Below, piece by piece: positions 1-20,100 of a DNA stretch of 64,000 nucleotides (its first letter is position 1; the number at the start of each line of letters is the position of its first letter). A program made the position numbers and the translations under genes. Below the pieces are notes generated by a model. It made no database searches and was not told the DNA's origin. It saw only the letters and a list, made by a program, of their open reading frames with translations. The stretch is from Acanthamoeba castellanii str. Neff (taxonomy: Eukaryota > Discosea > Longamoebia > Acanthamoebidae): contig NW_004457712.1 in assembly GCF_000313135.1 (NCBI RefSeq), positions 522,818-586,817 on the forward strand. Direction: 5' to 3'.

Positions 1-2597
1 CTTCTTCTTCGGCTGACCGTGTGTGCTTTGCTCCCCTGCAGAGGATCTGAGGTCGAGGAAGCGTGAGGCCGGCGGGACGAAGGAGAAGCCGGTGCTCCTG
101 AAGGACTTCATCCGTGAGACCCTCCTCAAGGAGGGCAGCGAGGGCCTGCTCGAGAGCGACGAAGAGGACGAGGGCTTCAAGAAGCCCGCCCCCAAGGTAC
201 CCCACCACAACCAACGACACACACACACACACAACACACAACACACACCACACACACACAACACGGCACGACACACGACACACGGTGGTGCTCACGATCA
301 TGAGAATCACATCATCAAGGCGCTGTCGCACGTGGAAGAGCAAGAGATGCTGAAGAAGCAGTTCCTGGAGGCCGGCGAGAAGCTGGTCGCGGATGACGAC
401 GGCGACGACGGCGACGACAACGACGAGGACGGGTTCCTGAAGCTGCGGAGCAAGAGCAAGGCCGAGCGCGAGAAGGAGGAGAAGGAGGACGAGGAGTTCT
501 GGAAGGCCGAGGAGAAGCGGACCGGCAAGAAGCAGGGCAGCGGCGACGACGTCCTCTCCTCCTTCTGGCTCGGCGGCGACCTCGACGACAACGAAAAGTT
601 CCTCCGCAAGTACGCTCTACTCTTGTATTTTATTTTATTTATTATTTATTCATGGAATCAATTCCATCTTTTTTATTTATTATTTATTATTTATCATGTT
701 ATTTATTCTAACATGCGTGTGTTGTGGTGGGCAGCTACATTTTGAACAACGGCTGGATCGACAAGGAGGAGGGCAAGATCCCCACCTACGAGCAGATCCT
801 GCAGGAGGTAACCGACACCTGCCCCACGCGCACTGATTGAAGTAGATAGAGCACACGGGAGAAGAAGTAGAAGANNNNNNNNNNNNNNNNNNNNNNNNNN
901 NNNNNNNNNNNNNNNNNNNNNNNNNNNNNNNNNNNNGTGGCCACCTGTGGCCAATGTTCTCTATCTCTTTTTCTCTTCTTCTGTGTAGAAGAATATAAAT
1001 TATGAATAAGTATAAGAATAGAGGAAAAATAAGGAACTAATAATCAAATTACACTTGTAAAAAAAGGACGAGGAGGACGAGGAGGCGATCGAGCAGCAGG
1101 AGGAGTTCGAGATGAAGCACCAGGAGGCCGTGGCCTTCCACTACCTCGAAGAGTGCGTGTTTCTTTTTCTCGTTTACTCGTTAAGGTGGCGCGTGCGCTG
1201 GCGTCGGGGCGTGAGGTCTTACAACCGCAGCGGTTGGGGGTGCGCGCGACGTGGACAGGGGGAGCGACCAGATCATTTCGCACCCGCGCGTGATCGAGGA
1301 TTCGGCGCGCAGGAAGGACTCGAAGCGGGCCAAGAAGCGCGAGAAGCGGAAGGAGAAGAAGGCCCTGGAGCGCACTCAGAAGGAGGAGGAGCTGAAGCGA
1401 ATCAAGAACCTCATGAAGGAGAGCATCAAGAAGCAGCTCTCCAAGATCCAGGAGACCAGCGGCGCCTCCGGTACGACACGCGTGTCAAACAACAGTTTAC
1501 CACCACACTTGGCGCGTGCGCACACGCACAACCGCACACGCACGCGGGGCTGATCAGAGGTGGGTGGGCGGGGTGTCGCAGATCTGGGTTTCGCGGAGGA
1601 GTATCTGGAGGACGAGTTCGACCCGACGGAGCACGACCGCAAGATGGCCTCCACGTTCGACGACGACTACTACGAAGGCGTACGCGCATCTCCGTCTTGC
1701 GCGCACCAGCGACAACGTGGCCCTGATTGCGTGCGCGTGCGCCTGTGTCGTGTGTGTAGGAGGGTGACGAGGAGATGCCCGTTTTCAACGAGGACCCGGA
1801 CGAGAGCGAAAAGAACTTTGGCCTCCAGAACACCGTCGGCTCGCTCATCGGCAATGTACGCGCCTTTCTCGTCCCCCCCCCACCACTGTGCACTGACTTT
1901 CGTTCTTCGTTCTTCTTCGTTCTTTTTCCAGAAGCGCGCTGACGAAGAGGTTTACGATGAAGAGGAGTACTATGGCGGCGGCGGTGAAGAAGAAGCGGGC
2001 CAGGCCCAGCCCGATGCCGAGGCCGAGTCGAAGCGGAAGATGGACGAGCTGCTGGAGAAGTACTACGCGCTCGACTTTGAGGACCTGATCGCCGGCGAGA
2101 TCCCGTGTCGCTTCAAGTACCGCCAGGTGAAGCCCAAGTCCTACGGCATGGACGTAGATACGATCCTCACCCTGCCCGACGCCGAGCTCAACAAGCGCGT
2201 GAGCCTCAAGAAGCTCGCGCCCTACCGCCACTTCAACCTCAACGCCAAGAAGCGGGCCAAGCGCCGCGAGAAGCAGCTCGGCGGCGGCGGCGGCGATGGC
2301 GGTGGTGGACACTCGCGAGCGGCCAACAGGTGGAGCAGCTCCAGCAGCAGCAGCTCGAGCAGCAAGAAGCGGGAGTGGAACGGTGACGGAGAGCAGCAGC
2401 AGCAGCAGAGCAGCAAGAAGCGCAAGTTCGAGGAGAAGAGCGAGGAGAGCGGTGACAAGAAGAAGGGGAAGAAGCAAAAGAAGGAGGGAGGAAGCAAGAT
2501 CGAGAAGAGCGCCGAGGACAAGAAGGAGAAGGAGAAGAAGAAAGAGAAGAAGGAGAAGAAGGAGAAGAAGGCCAAGAAGCAGTCTCGGGGTGAGTAA
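1..2597 (+). CDS. KRI1: KRI1-like ribosome biogenesis protein (5' end outside window)
   Basis: KRI1 family proteins are nucleolar factors for 40S subunit assembly. The window opens in an intron whose acceptor ends at 41. Coding exons then run through about 42-196, 320-610, 734-808, 1066-1155, 1251-1471, 1581-1679, 1762-1855 and 1932-2597. Family signatures are visible: an acidic, lysine-rich N-terminal half; FLRNYILNNGWID spliced across the intron at about 611-733; a stretch near 1260-1450 with SDQIISHPRVIEDSARRKDSK; and the conserved C-terminal block near 2070-2230 containing YALDFEDLIAGEIPCRFKYR and LKKLAPYR. The tail is a low-complexity Ser/Lys/Glu region. The intron after 808 contains the N gap (875-936), so one exon could be hidden there. 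The gene is convergent with the GCN2 gene, 115 bases away. The family call is firm; exon edges are approximate. Confidence 0.9.
218..290. repeat. CA-rich low-complexity intron tract
   Basis: This is an imperfect ACACAC/CACGAC run inside a KRI1 intron. Similar short CA/CACGA tracts recur in introns throughout the window. Confidence 0.8.
875..936. other. Assembly gap (62 Ns)
   Basis: A run of 62 N characters lies in the intron between the KRI1 exon ending at 808 and the exon beginning near 1066. The true length of this gap is unknown, and a small KRI1 exon could be missing here. Confidence 1.
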
Positions 2598-2712
2598 ACC
2601 TCTGTAGGCTTCTTCGGAGCACAAAAGAAATAAGCGGCTCGCTGAGCTTTGTTGGTTCTTTGTTGGTTCTGTCGGTAAACGTTTCGTCTTCTCTTCATCT
2701 TCACCTTCTTCA

Positions 2713-10565
<7,853 letters not shown>

Positions 10566-10873
10566 CTATCAGTATCTCTCGCGCACTTCTACACCTTGCA
10601 GCTGCGCTACCTTCTCACTCAAAAAAAAAATCGGAAAACAAATTGTTAGATGGATTTGTTTTTCTTTGGCAAAAGAAAAGTTTTTTCCCAAGCTGCGAAA
10701 AGTAGGAAAAGCGAGGCAAGCAGCAGGAAAGCGAAAGAGATCTGCCGGAAGATGGAGGCTCGAGGGAGAACCCGAGCCCGCTGCTTGCGTCCATGTCTCG
10801 GGAGCCGAAACAATTCGATTACAATATACAACGACACTTCAATCACCTGCAGCTCGAACAACATTCGTAGCCC
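10566..10873. promoter_or_regulatory. Divergent intergenic region, GCN2 / OSCA
   Basis: These 308 bases separate the GCN2 start (10565, -) from the OSCA start (10874, +), so both promoters must lie here or inside the genes. I see an A-rich run at about 10621-10630 and AT-rich sequence around 10640-10690. I recognise no defined promoter element. Confidence 0.5.
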
Positions 10874-13800
10874 ATGGATAGCGATGAAGGTCCAAGTCCA
10901 GTGCTCGTGCATACGTTGCAACTGCGCGATCCCTACAACTCGACCATAGGAGAGAACGACACCTCATTCGAGGCATTCTACACGACGGCCTACATCAATT
11001 TGGCCATAGGGCTGATCGGATTCCTCTTCTTCAGCGTGCTGCGGCCCATCAAGGCCCTCGGCTTCCGCCAGTTCTTTGCCCCCGTGTGCTACACCGCACG
11101 CAACCGTGCTGCACTCGAGAAAGAGGCCGAAGCGCGGCGGCACGGCCGGCCCTACGGCAGCCCGGGCGCCACTGGCGTGGCGAGCCACCTGTCCGATACG
11201 GCCTGCTATCCCTTCCACAGCGGCCTCTTCGGCTGGGTTATGCCCACTCTCCGGTATGCACCAACACACTCTGTGAGCGATCACGCGCCGCAGTTCTCAC
11301 TCGCGATTGCGGCTGTGTGCTCAGGTACTCGGACGCGAAGCTGATCGCCACCCATGGCCTCGACGCGGTGATGTACTTCCGCTTTCTGCGGCTCTCCATG
11401 TTCATGGTACTCGAGTGCGCTCTTTGGAAACGACTACTTCACATTGATGTATGCAAGAAAGAGCTCATGATCGTTGCTTCAATGCGAACAACAGTGCATC
11501 TTCATGTCCCTCCTCGGGCTGCCTCTTCTCTTGCCGCTCAACTGTACCGGTGGCTTCGCGGCCGCGGAGGGCATGGGCCTGCTGACCATGGGCAACATCG
11601 GATCGCGCGACCCCAGGCTCATCGCCCACATTGCCGTCACCGTCGTGTACTCGCTGCTGGTGTACGGCATCATCTACTTCACATATCGCACCTACTATCG
11701 AGACAGAATCGAGCATCTCAATTCGAAAGAGGTAACGACTCGCCCCGCATTGCCTTGTGCGTGCGAGTGCTCACGCAAGATGTGGTCATTTGAGAACAGA
11801 TCAAGAACTACACCATCATTGCTGAAGAGATTCCCAAGAAGATGCGCAGCAAGGAGGCGTTGCGGCGCTGGTTTGAAGAGAACTACCCCGACCGAGTGGT
11901 GGACGTTCAAATTCCCTATGATGCACGGTGCGGCCACACACACACAACAACAACAACAACAACGCTACAGGCTTGTCTTACAAATTACCACGAATCAGGA
12001 AGCTGCATGAGCTACTCAGCGAGCGGAGGACCCTTAAATACAAGCTCAAGGCCGTGCAATACGCCGAAAAGCACACGGGGAAGCGTCAACAGAAGCGAAT
12101 CGGTTGGAAGGTGTTTGGTCGACGGATCCTGGGCGGCCTCGTGGGTCCCAAGGTACCGTACCTTACACCGTCGGCGTCGTTGGCCAAGTTGTGCGAGGAC
12201 CGCCTGAACCGCGTTTTCACCCCCTTTTTTTCTGGTACGTGAGCAGGTAGATGCCCTCAGTCGCTATGTCCATAAGCTGAATGACAGCGAGGAAAGGATA
12301 TTTGAGCTGCAGAGAAACGCTGAGGCCAAGCTCGAGAAGACAAGCGGTGCGTTCCTTCTCAACGAGCCAAAATCAGCTGCCCAGGCGTCTCTTTCTCTGC
12401 GCTCATATTATTTGCTGTACAGTCGGTTATATCACCTTCGACTCCATGTTCCCGGCGCGTATTGCTTGCATTCACACTCTGGCCAACCCCGACAAGCTCC
12501 AGTACGTTACCTCGCTGCCTTCCACACTGTTCGTAGGCTAACCATGCGGTACGCGTTGTTCTTGTAGTGTGAGCCCTGCTCCGGCGCCTGGTGCAATACT
12601 GTGGGACAATCTGCACATCAGCAAGACGCAGCACATCGTGCGCGGACTAATCGCATCGATCCTCATGTTCCTGTTCATCTTCTTCTGGTCGGTGCCCGTG
12701 CTCTTCATCGTCGGTCTGGCGAACATTCACAGCCTGGCCCAGGTGCACTACTTCTCGTGGCTCAACGACATCATCGCCGCCGCGCCCGGTCTCATCGGCT
12801 TCGTCGAGGGATTCCTGCCGTCCTTCATCCTCTTCATCTTCAACGACCTCACCATCGAGATCATTCGTAAGTGCGTCGAGTTGTGCGGATGGCACGACAA
12901 GGAGAAGAAGGAGCGGACAGTACTCCAAGCCCACTGGGCCTACCAGGTGTTCAACCTGCTCCTCGTGTCCGTTATCGGTGGTACGAGCCACAGCCAACGC
13001 ACACCAACGCACACCAACCTTGCTAAACCTAGGTTTAACGCATTTGCGCGATCCTAGGTTCCATATTCAAGGTCCTCAAGATCGTGTTGTCGAGGCCACC
13101 TGATCTGATAGGCCTGCTCGCCTCTTCGCTGCCCCAGCAATCCGTGTTCTTCATCAACTACATCCTGGTCGTCGGTGCGTTCGTCTTGAGGCGCAAGTGC
13201 TCTTCGACGCAGGCGTTCGCTCACACTTGGTCGCGTGCTTTCCCTTTCATCAGGTTTGGGCCGAGCTCCGTTCAAGCTGATCCGGTACTCGGCGTTCTTC
13301 AAGCTCTACAGCCGCTTGTTCTGGTTGTGGCTGCGGGGACGAACTGCGGAGGAGGTTCGTTGTTGGCCGCTCTCCGCTCTCCGCTCCGAAACGATTGGGT
13401 CGCTCACATTCGCTTGTGTCTGCACCACGAAATAGCGCCAGGAGATCAGGCAGCCGCGCCAGTTTGACTACGCCGACCATGTGTCGATGGACGTGTTGAT
13501 CTTCTCCGTGGTCCTCATCTTCAGCGTCATGGCGCCAGCCATCGCCTTCTTCGGCATCGTCTACTTCTTCTTCGCCTACCTCTGTACCCTTTCCCTCTTC
13601 CCAACGTGCCTACACACTTCCGCCTCGGGCACTGACTGGTCTCTCCTGTGCTCGTCGCGCCAGCTCACCGATACAACATCATCCACGTCTATCGCTCGCA
13701 ATACGAGTCCGGCGGCATCCTGTGGCACAGCATCTTCCACCAGATCATGACCGCCCTCCTCCTCTTCCAGCTCACCATGGCCGGCGTGCTCAGCGCCAAG

Positions 13801-14436
13801 GGCTACGGAGGTTCGACCCACCCACTTCCGTCTTTCCTCCTTCTCCTCGATGGCCACCCATCATCATCATCATCACCATCATCAACTCTTTTCCGCGTGG
13901 TGCAGAGAGCGGCGGGCTCCTCGCGCTGCCGCTGTTCTCCGGCTTCTTCTGGATCTGGGTCCAAAAGAAATTCTCCACGGCCGCCCGCTACGGCCCCATC
14001 GACGGCGTTCAGACCCGCCGCATGGACGCACCCTACGTAACTCCCCACTCACCTCACACCACCTATTTATTTTCTGATTTTATATTTTATTTTATTGTTA
14101 TTTTGTATTTGTATTTATATTTATTTATTATTGTTGGTGCAGACGGTCGATGCCTACAGGCAGCCGGAGCTGGCTCCGCTGTATCGGGCCGACGCGGAAG
14201 ACGAGGGCGACAAGGTGGCGCTCCTGGACGGCACGAACCAACCAACGGAGGAGATCAGCCTGTGGGACGCGCGCGGGAAGGACATCGTCCCGCTCAGCCT
14301 TCGCTCCTCCGACTTCGGCGGCGGCGCCGACGACGGCAATGACGGCCTGACCATCAACACCGCCGATGGCGATGAAGAAGATCCGGGACCGTCGGGCGGC
14401 GCCGGCGTTGGCCACAGCAGCGCCACAGGTCGATGA
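10874..14436 (+). CDS. OSCA/TMEM63/CSC1-family mechanosensitive cation channel
   Basis: This family (DUF221/RSN1_7TM) forms osmotically or stretch-gated, calcium-permeable channels in the plasma or endomembranes. The chosen start is the ATG at 10874 (MDSDEGPSPVLVH). An extracellular N-terminus with an NDT sequon precedes the first membrane helix (AIGLIGFLFFSVL). The family's landmarks follow: LSMFM...LLGLPLLLPLNCTGG, the second cytosolic linker with VGYITFDS near 12420-12440, APGAILWDNLHIS near 12585, and a dense block of helices from 12640 to 13830 including LFIFFWSVPVLF and FSVMAPAIAFFGIVYFFFAYL. An acidic cytosolic tail ends at 14436. About a dozen introns are present, and one near 14037-14143 is very AT-rich. 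In this family such proteins have been linked to osmosensing, which would suit an amoeba with a contractile vacuole (inference). AATAAA at 14507-14512 is a plausible poly(A) signal. Confidence 0.9.
13858..13885. repeat. CAT trinucleotide run in an OSCA intron
   Basis: A short (CAT)n/(CAC) run lies in an intron of the channel gene before the acceptor near 13904. Confidence 0.8.
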
Positions 14437-14462
14437 TGCTCATCAACAGTCGTCTTGTTGGG

Positions 14463-14492
14463 TTCGAATAATGGAAGCTTCCATTATTCGAA
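14463..14492. repeat. Perfect 30-base palindrome in the OSCA 3' flank
   Basis: The arm TTCGAATAATGGAAG is followed immediately by its exact reverse complement, with no spacer and the centre at an AAGCTT site. It begins 27 bases after the OSCA stop and ends 15 bases before AATAAA at 14507. It could form a loopless hairpin in RNA or a cruciform in DNA. Function unknown. Confidence 0.97.
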
Positions 14493-14506
14493 TTCCTTCC
14501 CAGGAC

Positions 14507-14512
14507 AATAAA
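14507..14512 (+). terminator. Poly(A) signal AATAAA for the OSCA gene
   Basis: A canonical AATAAA lies 71 bases after the OSCA stop codon and about 100 bases before the start of the next gene. Confidence 0.6.
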
Positions 14513-14613
14513 CGGCGACAGCGGGCACACACTGCCAAAAAGCTTCAAGCTTGACCAAGCACCACCTTTTTCCATCTATCCGCACGCACACATCACACAA
14601 CACCAACAACGAC

Positions 14614-16634
14614 ATGGCGACGCAGCGCATCTTCAACTCGCTCCAGGAGAACGACAAAACCACTGGCCGTTTCGAGAGGTGCCTTCATCTTATGGATTTT
14701 TAGTCTGCCTTTATTTATTTTTATTTTATTTTATTTTATTTTCAATTCATGATCACTTATTAAATCTCATATTATTAAAAAAATAAATAAAGGCAGAACT
14801 AAAAAAAGTGTGCAAGAATAGGTTAATCCGAAAAAAGAATTCCCAACAAATAATTTAACTGTACTTAAATGGGTAAAATGCTCCAATTAGGCCAACAAAC
14901 ATTGTATTAACCCCACGTACGCGCCCACGTGTTCATTCGCGCAGAAAGCCGACTTCGTTCCGCGACAAGGTCACCGCGGACGGCAGCTCCGGCTACAAGG
15001 CAGAGGCCGGCCGGTACGACGACCCCGCTCCTCCTCTCCTCCTCTATTCGCCTCCGTTGGCGGGTCCGTCAATTACCGGTCGCGTTTCCTCGAAGAGAGT
15101 GATCGATGGCTCACTCGCGGTTGTTTGTTTGGCACCCGGGTGTAGGTACCACCTGTACGTGTCCTACGCGTGCCCGTGGGCCTCGCGCTGTCTCGCCTTC
15201 CGTAGCCTGAAGGGTCTGCAGGACGCCATCCCCGTCCACACCGTTGCTCCGGTACGCACGACACACGCACCACCGCACACGCACACGCACACGCACTGCG
15301 GTATGCTAATCCACGGTGTGCGAACGTTGCAGCGCTGGGGCGTCATCGACGAACCCACCGGCGCCAAGAGCTGGGTGTTCAGCGATCAGGAGATCGGTGG
15401 CCGCAAGACCAACGACGGCTTGAACAACACCAAGGTACCCCCGCGCGGTGTGTCATGTGTGCGTGCGTGCGTGTGCGGTGGTGCGCGTGTCGTGTGTCGT
15501 CCAACGCGGCGCTAATATTTGGGTTGTTGCTGGGTTGCTGCAGTCGATGCGTGAGCTGTACGAGCTCCACGACCCGCAGTACGCCGACAGGTACACCGTG
15601 CCCGTGCTCTGGGACTCGCAGACCAAGAAGATCGTCAACAACGAGAGCTCGGAGATCATCCGCATGTTCAACACCGAATTCAATGCCTTCGCCAAGGTTT
15701 CCTTTCTCTCTTCTCACCCGCACGCGTGTCGTGTGTGTCGTGTGTGTCGTGTGTGTCGTGTGGTTCCGGTCACTGACGGGTTGCGCGATGGCAGCACCCC
15801 GAGGTGGACCTGTACCCGGCCGAGCAGAGGGAGGAGATCGACGCCCTCAACACGTGGATGTACGAGACGATCAACAACGGCGTCTACAAGTGCGGCTTCG
15901 CCACCTCGCAGGCCGCCTGTACGTCGTCCGACCCGACCCGCCCCCGCCCCGGCGCGCCCCAGAGTTGACTCACCCCCCCCCTTCAACACAGACGAGGAGG
16001 CCTTCCAGGTCCTCTTCGCCACGCTCGACGACGCCGAGGAGAAGCTGTCCAAGACGCGCTTCCTGGGCGGCAACAAGCCCAACGGTAACACACACAACAC
16101 ACAACACACACAACACACACACAACACACAACCATCACGAATCGCTCATTGACCACCCATGACAATAGAGGCCGACATCAGGCTGTTCGTGACTCTGGTC
16201 CGCTTCGACCCGGTCTATGTCCGTACGTGTCGTCCCCTCGCCCATTGTCCTCGCCCCCCCACGAAAACGCAGCGCTGCTCACTGTGACCTGTGGCCCCGA
16301 GCGCAGAGCACTTCAAGACCAACAAGAAGCGCATCGCCGACTACCCGAACCTGTGGGGCTACACCCGCGACGTCTACCAGTGGCCCGGCATTGCCGAGGT
16401 GTGTGTTCTTCTGGCTGCGCTGTTGCGTGTTGCGTGTTGCGTGTTGCGTGTTGCGTGTCGTACATCGGCTTACCACCAGACTCTGCGCAAAACAAACAAC
16501 AGACGGTCAACCTGGTGCAGATCAAGGAGCACTACTTCGGCAGCCACCCGCGCATCAACCCGCTGGGCATCGTGCCCGCCGGCCCCGAGATCGACTTCGC
16601 CACCCCGCACGGCCGCGACCAGCTCTTCGCCTAA
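14614..16634 (+). CDS. Glutathionyl-hydroquinone reductase (Xi-class GST, ECM4/YqjG type)
   Basis: The enzyme reduces glutathionyl-hydroquinones back to hydroquinone using glutathione, a detoxification step in the cytosol. The start is the ATG at 14614 ([20 protein letters not shown]). Exon 1 ends at 14678 and exon 2 begins at 14945, after a 266-base AT-rich intron. Exon 3 (from 15146) carries the active-site motif YVSYACPWA, with the cysteine codon at 15171-15173; CPWA is diagnostic for this class and absent from omega GSTs. The C-terminal helical domain includes [19 protein letters not shown] and the conserved [17 protein letters not shown], then [21 protein letters not shown] before the stop at 16634. 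Length and motif order agree with the family. About nine introns are short and rich in CA/GTGT repeats. Confidence 0.93.
14697..14805. repeat. MITE-like inverted repeat in intron 1 of the reductase gene
   Basis: The left arm (14697-14722, TTTTTAGTCTGCCTTTATTT...) and right arm (14778-14805) are inverted copies differing by one base insertion (TAGTCTGCC versus TAGTTCTGCC). They are separated by about 55 bases of A/T-rich sequence. The layout resembles a tiny non-autonomous element or a long intronic hairpin. I cannot define target-site duplications with confidence. Confidence 0.7.
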
Positions 16635-17112
16635 ATCAACACATCAACAGCGTTGCTCTCGACCCACCGACAAACAAGTAATACTTGTTATCACGATGAC
16701 GAGCATTGCTCGTTGATGTCAGCAATCTGTTGGTTTTCTTTGATTAGGATGGGGTGTGGACAGCAGCTCCACAAGCTTGCTGTCCACACGGGGGGCGTCT
16801 GCATGTGCAGACGTGCGCGGTACAATGATGGCTTAAAACGAAGGATCACAGCGCCATTTGTGCACCTCTTGCTCACCACCAGCCGAACTGCCCAGGGAGG
16901 AGGTGGTCGCGGCCTGCGCTTCTGATGAGGAATGCCGGGGCTGCTCTCCGTCTAATGACTATCCCTGCCCCGCCCTGCCCGCAAGTGGGGGACCAAACCA
17001 GAATGTCGGTGGTTAAAAACAACCAATGGGTCACTTTCTAGAATAGAATCCACCAATCAACGTTTACATGCAGCGAGCCCAAGAAGAGATGGTACTCGGG
17101 GCGCGGTGGGAA
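16635..17112. other. Convergent intergenic region with several hairpins
   Basis: These 478 bases lie between the stops of the reductase (+) and RapGAP (-) genes. Three inverted repeats follow each other: 16699-16713 (7-base arms, 1-base loop), about 16750-16785 (12-base arms GTGTGGACAGCA / TGCTGTCCACAC with a 12-base spacer) and about 16797-16814 (8-base arms, 2-base loop). The rest is mixed sequence ending in a GC-rich stretch near 16960-16990. No ORF here looks coding. It could be 3' UTR structure or a small noncoding RNA. Confidence 0.55.
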
Positions 17113-20100
17113 TCAGCTGCCGCTCACGGGCGGAGGGAAGTCGCTGAGGAGGCCCTCGAGGAGCATCGTCTTCGTTCGGTTGATCTTGGCCGCGAAGGAG
17201 GGCGCGCAGTAGGCGGCCCGCTCGGCGTTGATCACTGAACCGCACCACCAGCCACAGTCAGATGACATAACAAGATGACCCATCAGAGCTGTTAATTGGG
17301 GGGGGGAAGGCGTACGTTTGGTGAGGAGGAACTCGCGGAACGCGGGTCCGTGGGCGAAGACGTATTCGTTGGGGTCGGGCAGGTGGGGCGTGCACCTCTT
17401 CACTCCCTCCTTGTACGTGGTGCCCACTCTGCCCCCATTGCGCACGCGCCACCACGAGACACAGTAAGTCAGGCGGATGCGCACAACACACGAATCTCGG
17501 CGATCCCATACCTGTAGGCCACCGCGCCGCTGGGCAGCTTGACGGGTTGCACGACGATGAAGACATCTGCAGAGTTGCGGAATGTAAAGGTGATGAGGTT
17601 GGGAGCTGGAAGCGGGGGGGGAGGCGGTACGGTTGAATTCGGATTTAATGGCGTTGGCCAGGTAGGGCGTGTTGCCGTCGGAGAAGATGAGCACGACGAT
17701 GTCGTTGCCGAGGTGCCGCTTCCGCTCGAGCTGCTGGCGGTTCTTGTCGTCGTAGGGCAGGTACGTCGACACGTGGAACATCACTTCATAGTCTTCCCAC
17801 GTTGTGTACACGCTGTGCGTGCCCGTCGCATTGACTGCAAGCACAGAAGAGCGAAGAAGAACGAAGGAGAGTTGAGCGAAGAGAAATAAGGGAGAAGGGG
17901 CGAGGCGGGAGGCGCACTGCGGACGTCGAGGCCCGCTCGGTACTGTGTCCACCCCTCGAGAGCAATCTTGTCACCGATCATCGAGAGAAAGTGCTCGAAC
18001 GCTTCGCTCCCGTGTTCTGAACGCCCGCGACAGCACACAATCAGCGCTTGGGAATTTGGGAAGGGAGTGCGTATGCGGCGGTGATGGTACGTACCGTTGG
18101 AGAACATGTCGGTCTCCCTGTACTGTCCCTCCTTGGCGTAGAGGATGCCAAACTTGTAGTTGGACACCACCTGCTTCAGCTCCATCTCGAGCAACTCCTC
18201 GGCCACCTTTTCCTGCGCGGTACGTGCCCCAGTTTTGTGTCAACAATCGAGCCAGGCTTCAAACGCGCGCTGAAGGGATGCGTGCCTGCGGGTCGAGTCG
18301 GTAAAAGTCGACCTGGCCCAAGAATTCAGGGCTTGTGCTTTGCAGCGCTCTGAGTAAGTAGCCGACACGAGAGGCATTGTTAGATAATCAAGTGCGCTTG
18401 TGTGCTTTGGCGCGTGCGGTGGCTGCGGCCGTACTTAAGGAGGCGCTTGCCTGGCGGTCTGCTGGCGCCCAGGAGTCGCTGGCTCCACGCTACGAGTGCC
18501 TGCTTCTCTCCCTGAACATAGCGAAACGATGGCATTGGCCGGCCTTCAGTTGATTGCCAGTGACCCTCCACGCGGTGGTGATCGTAGAAGGGCATATGTA
18601 CGTATTTAGACCACACGAGGACGCGGAATCGCTGCGCCTTGGTCTTGAAAGAGGAGCTGTTGCTGTCGATGTTCTGTACAGCGGCATCGTCGGCTGCCAC
18701 GTTGACCGGCGTTTTGAGGAGCGACACCACTAGCGGCCCTTCCGTCTTGTGCACCCCGCCAAAGTTGACATGGTCTGCTCAGCCACATCGTTCGGAGTTA
18801 AATCTTGGCCCGGTGTTCAGGGAGAGGGCAATGGGCGTACGCTTGGAGTAAAAGAATCGGTTGTAGCTGCAGGCGTCGTAGATGGTTTCCTCCAGTCGCA
18901 GCTGCCGCGCGTCGATTTGGCACAGCTTCCAATGTGACCCGTTGGTGGGGCGAACGTGTGCCGACGAGGCATCGTTCTCGACCAGGTAGCCCGGGCAGAC
19001 GATGACGATCGGTGCATTGTTCCTGTCGTAGGTTGCCATCAGGGCTTCCGGCGATTGGGCGGTGGCATTAGGAACCAACCCCTCCGCGGCACCCTGGGCG
19101 AAGAAGCTGATCACACGACACACGACAACTTAGGCACATACTGGAAAGCCATAGGCGAGGTGGCGTACGTGGTGGGTCGAGTTTTGCGCCAACCGGCCTT
19201 GGAATCGGGGGAGCCTCCCTGGTCGGTAGGGCCACGGTAGAGCTCGGAGTTAAACGCGCGGTCGATCAGCTCATCGCTGAGGGACTTCTTGTGGACGGGC
19301 TGGATGATGGTCGTCCCGCCGAACTTGGCCGCCGTCGACAAGATTCGGGAGCCCTTCTCCGCGGTCTGCGCCTCCATCCTCTGCAGCGTCTGCGACCTGC
19401 ACTTGCCCACAACGGTACGTCAGCCCATTGTAGCGTGCGTGCGAGCGGCGAGTGTCGTGTTGTGCGGCACCTTCGGCGAAAGGTGTCGCCTGTCCAGCTG
19501 CCGGTGGTAGAGGGGAAGAGTGAGACCACAGCAGCTTCGCCGTTCTTCAAGGACTCCACGATCGTCGGGTGAGCCTTCACGAACACGGCAAACTCGATCG
19601 TAAAGCGCTGGTCCTGGGGACCAATCGTCAGTGAAACGGGCCAGTAACGTCAGTGTCGAGAGCGCAGGAATGTGTGGAAAGTGGGCGGTGCTCGTACGTC
19701 GGCGATACCCAGCTGGAAGTCGTCGGGGCAGAGGTCGCCGAAGCCGTCTCCGTACTTGAACACATGTCTCTGTGTGTTGACGAAAAGGAAGAGGTCGGCG
19801 TGGTCAGCGCCGACCGGCATGCAGGCGTCTGCGAGGCAGCACACTACAGCACCACGAACCTTGACCTGGTCCACCGAATAGGTCTGAGGGATCAGGAACG
19901 CCTGCCTTTCCACAGCGCCGCCTCCGCCGCCCGGCACCTGCACCTGCGACCGCGAGTGGTAGTATCATGATACGGCATTTTAATTCATCGGACGGCAAGA
20001 AAAGGCAACATTGTGGTGGTACGGACCTCGAGCTTGAAGTAGTGCTCGAACAGGCCAAGGGCGAGGGCCGAGTCGGGTTTGCGGAGCATGAGCCGACGTC

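Noticed and set aside
14455..14500. Possible tRNA T-arm (GGTTCGAATAA)
   Set aside because: No acceptor stem, D-arm or anticodon stem around it; the match is explained by the perfect palindrome.
16822..16925. Possible C/D box snoRNA (ATGATGG ... CTGA)
   Set aside because: Boxes match weakly, terminal stem pairing is not evident, and short motifs like these are common by chance.
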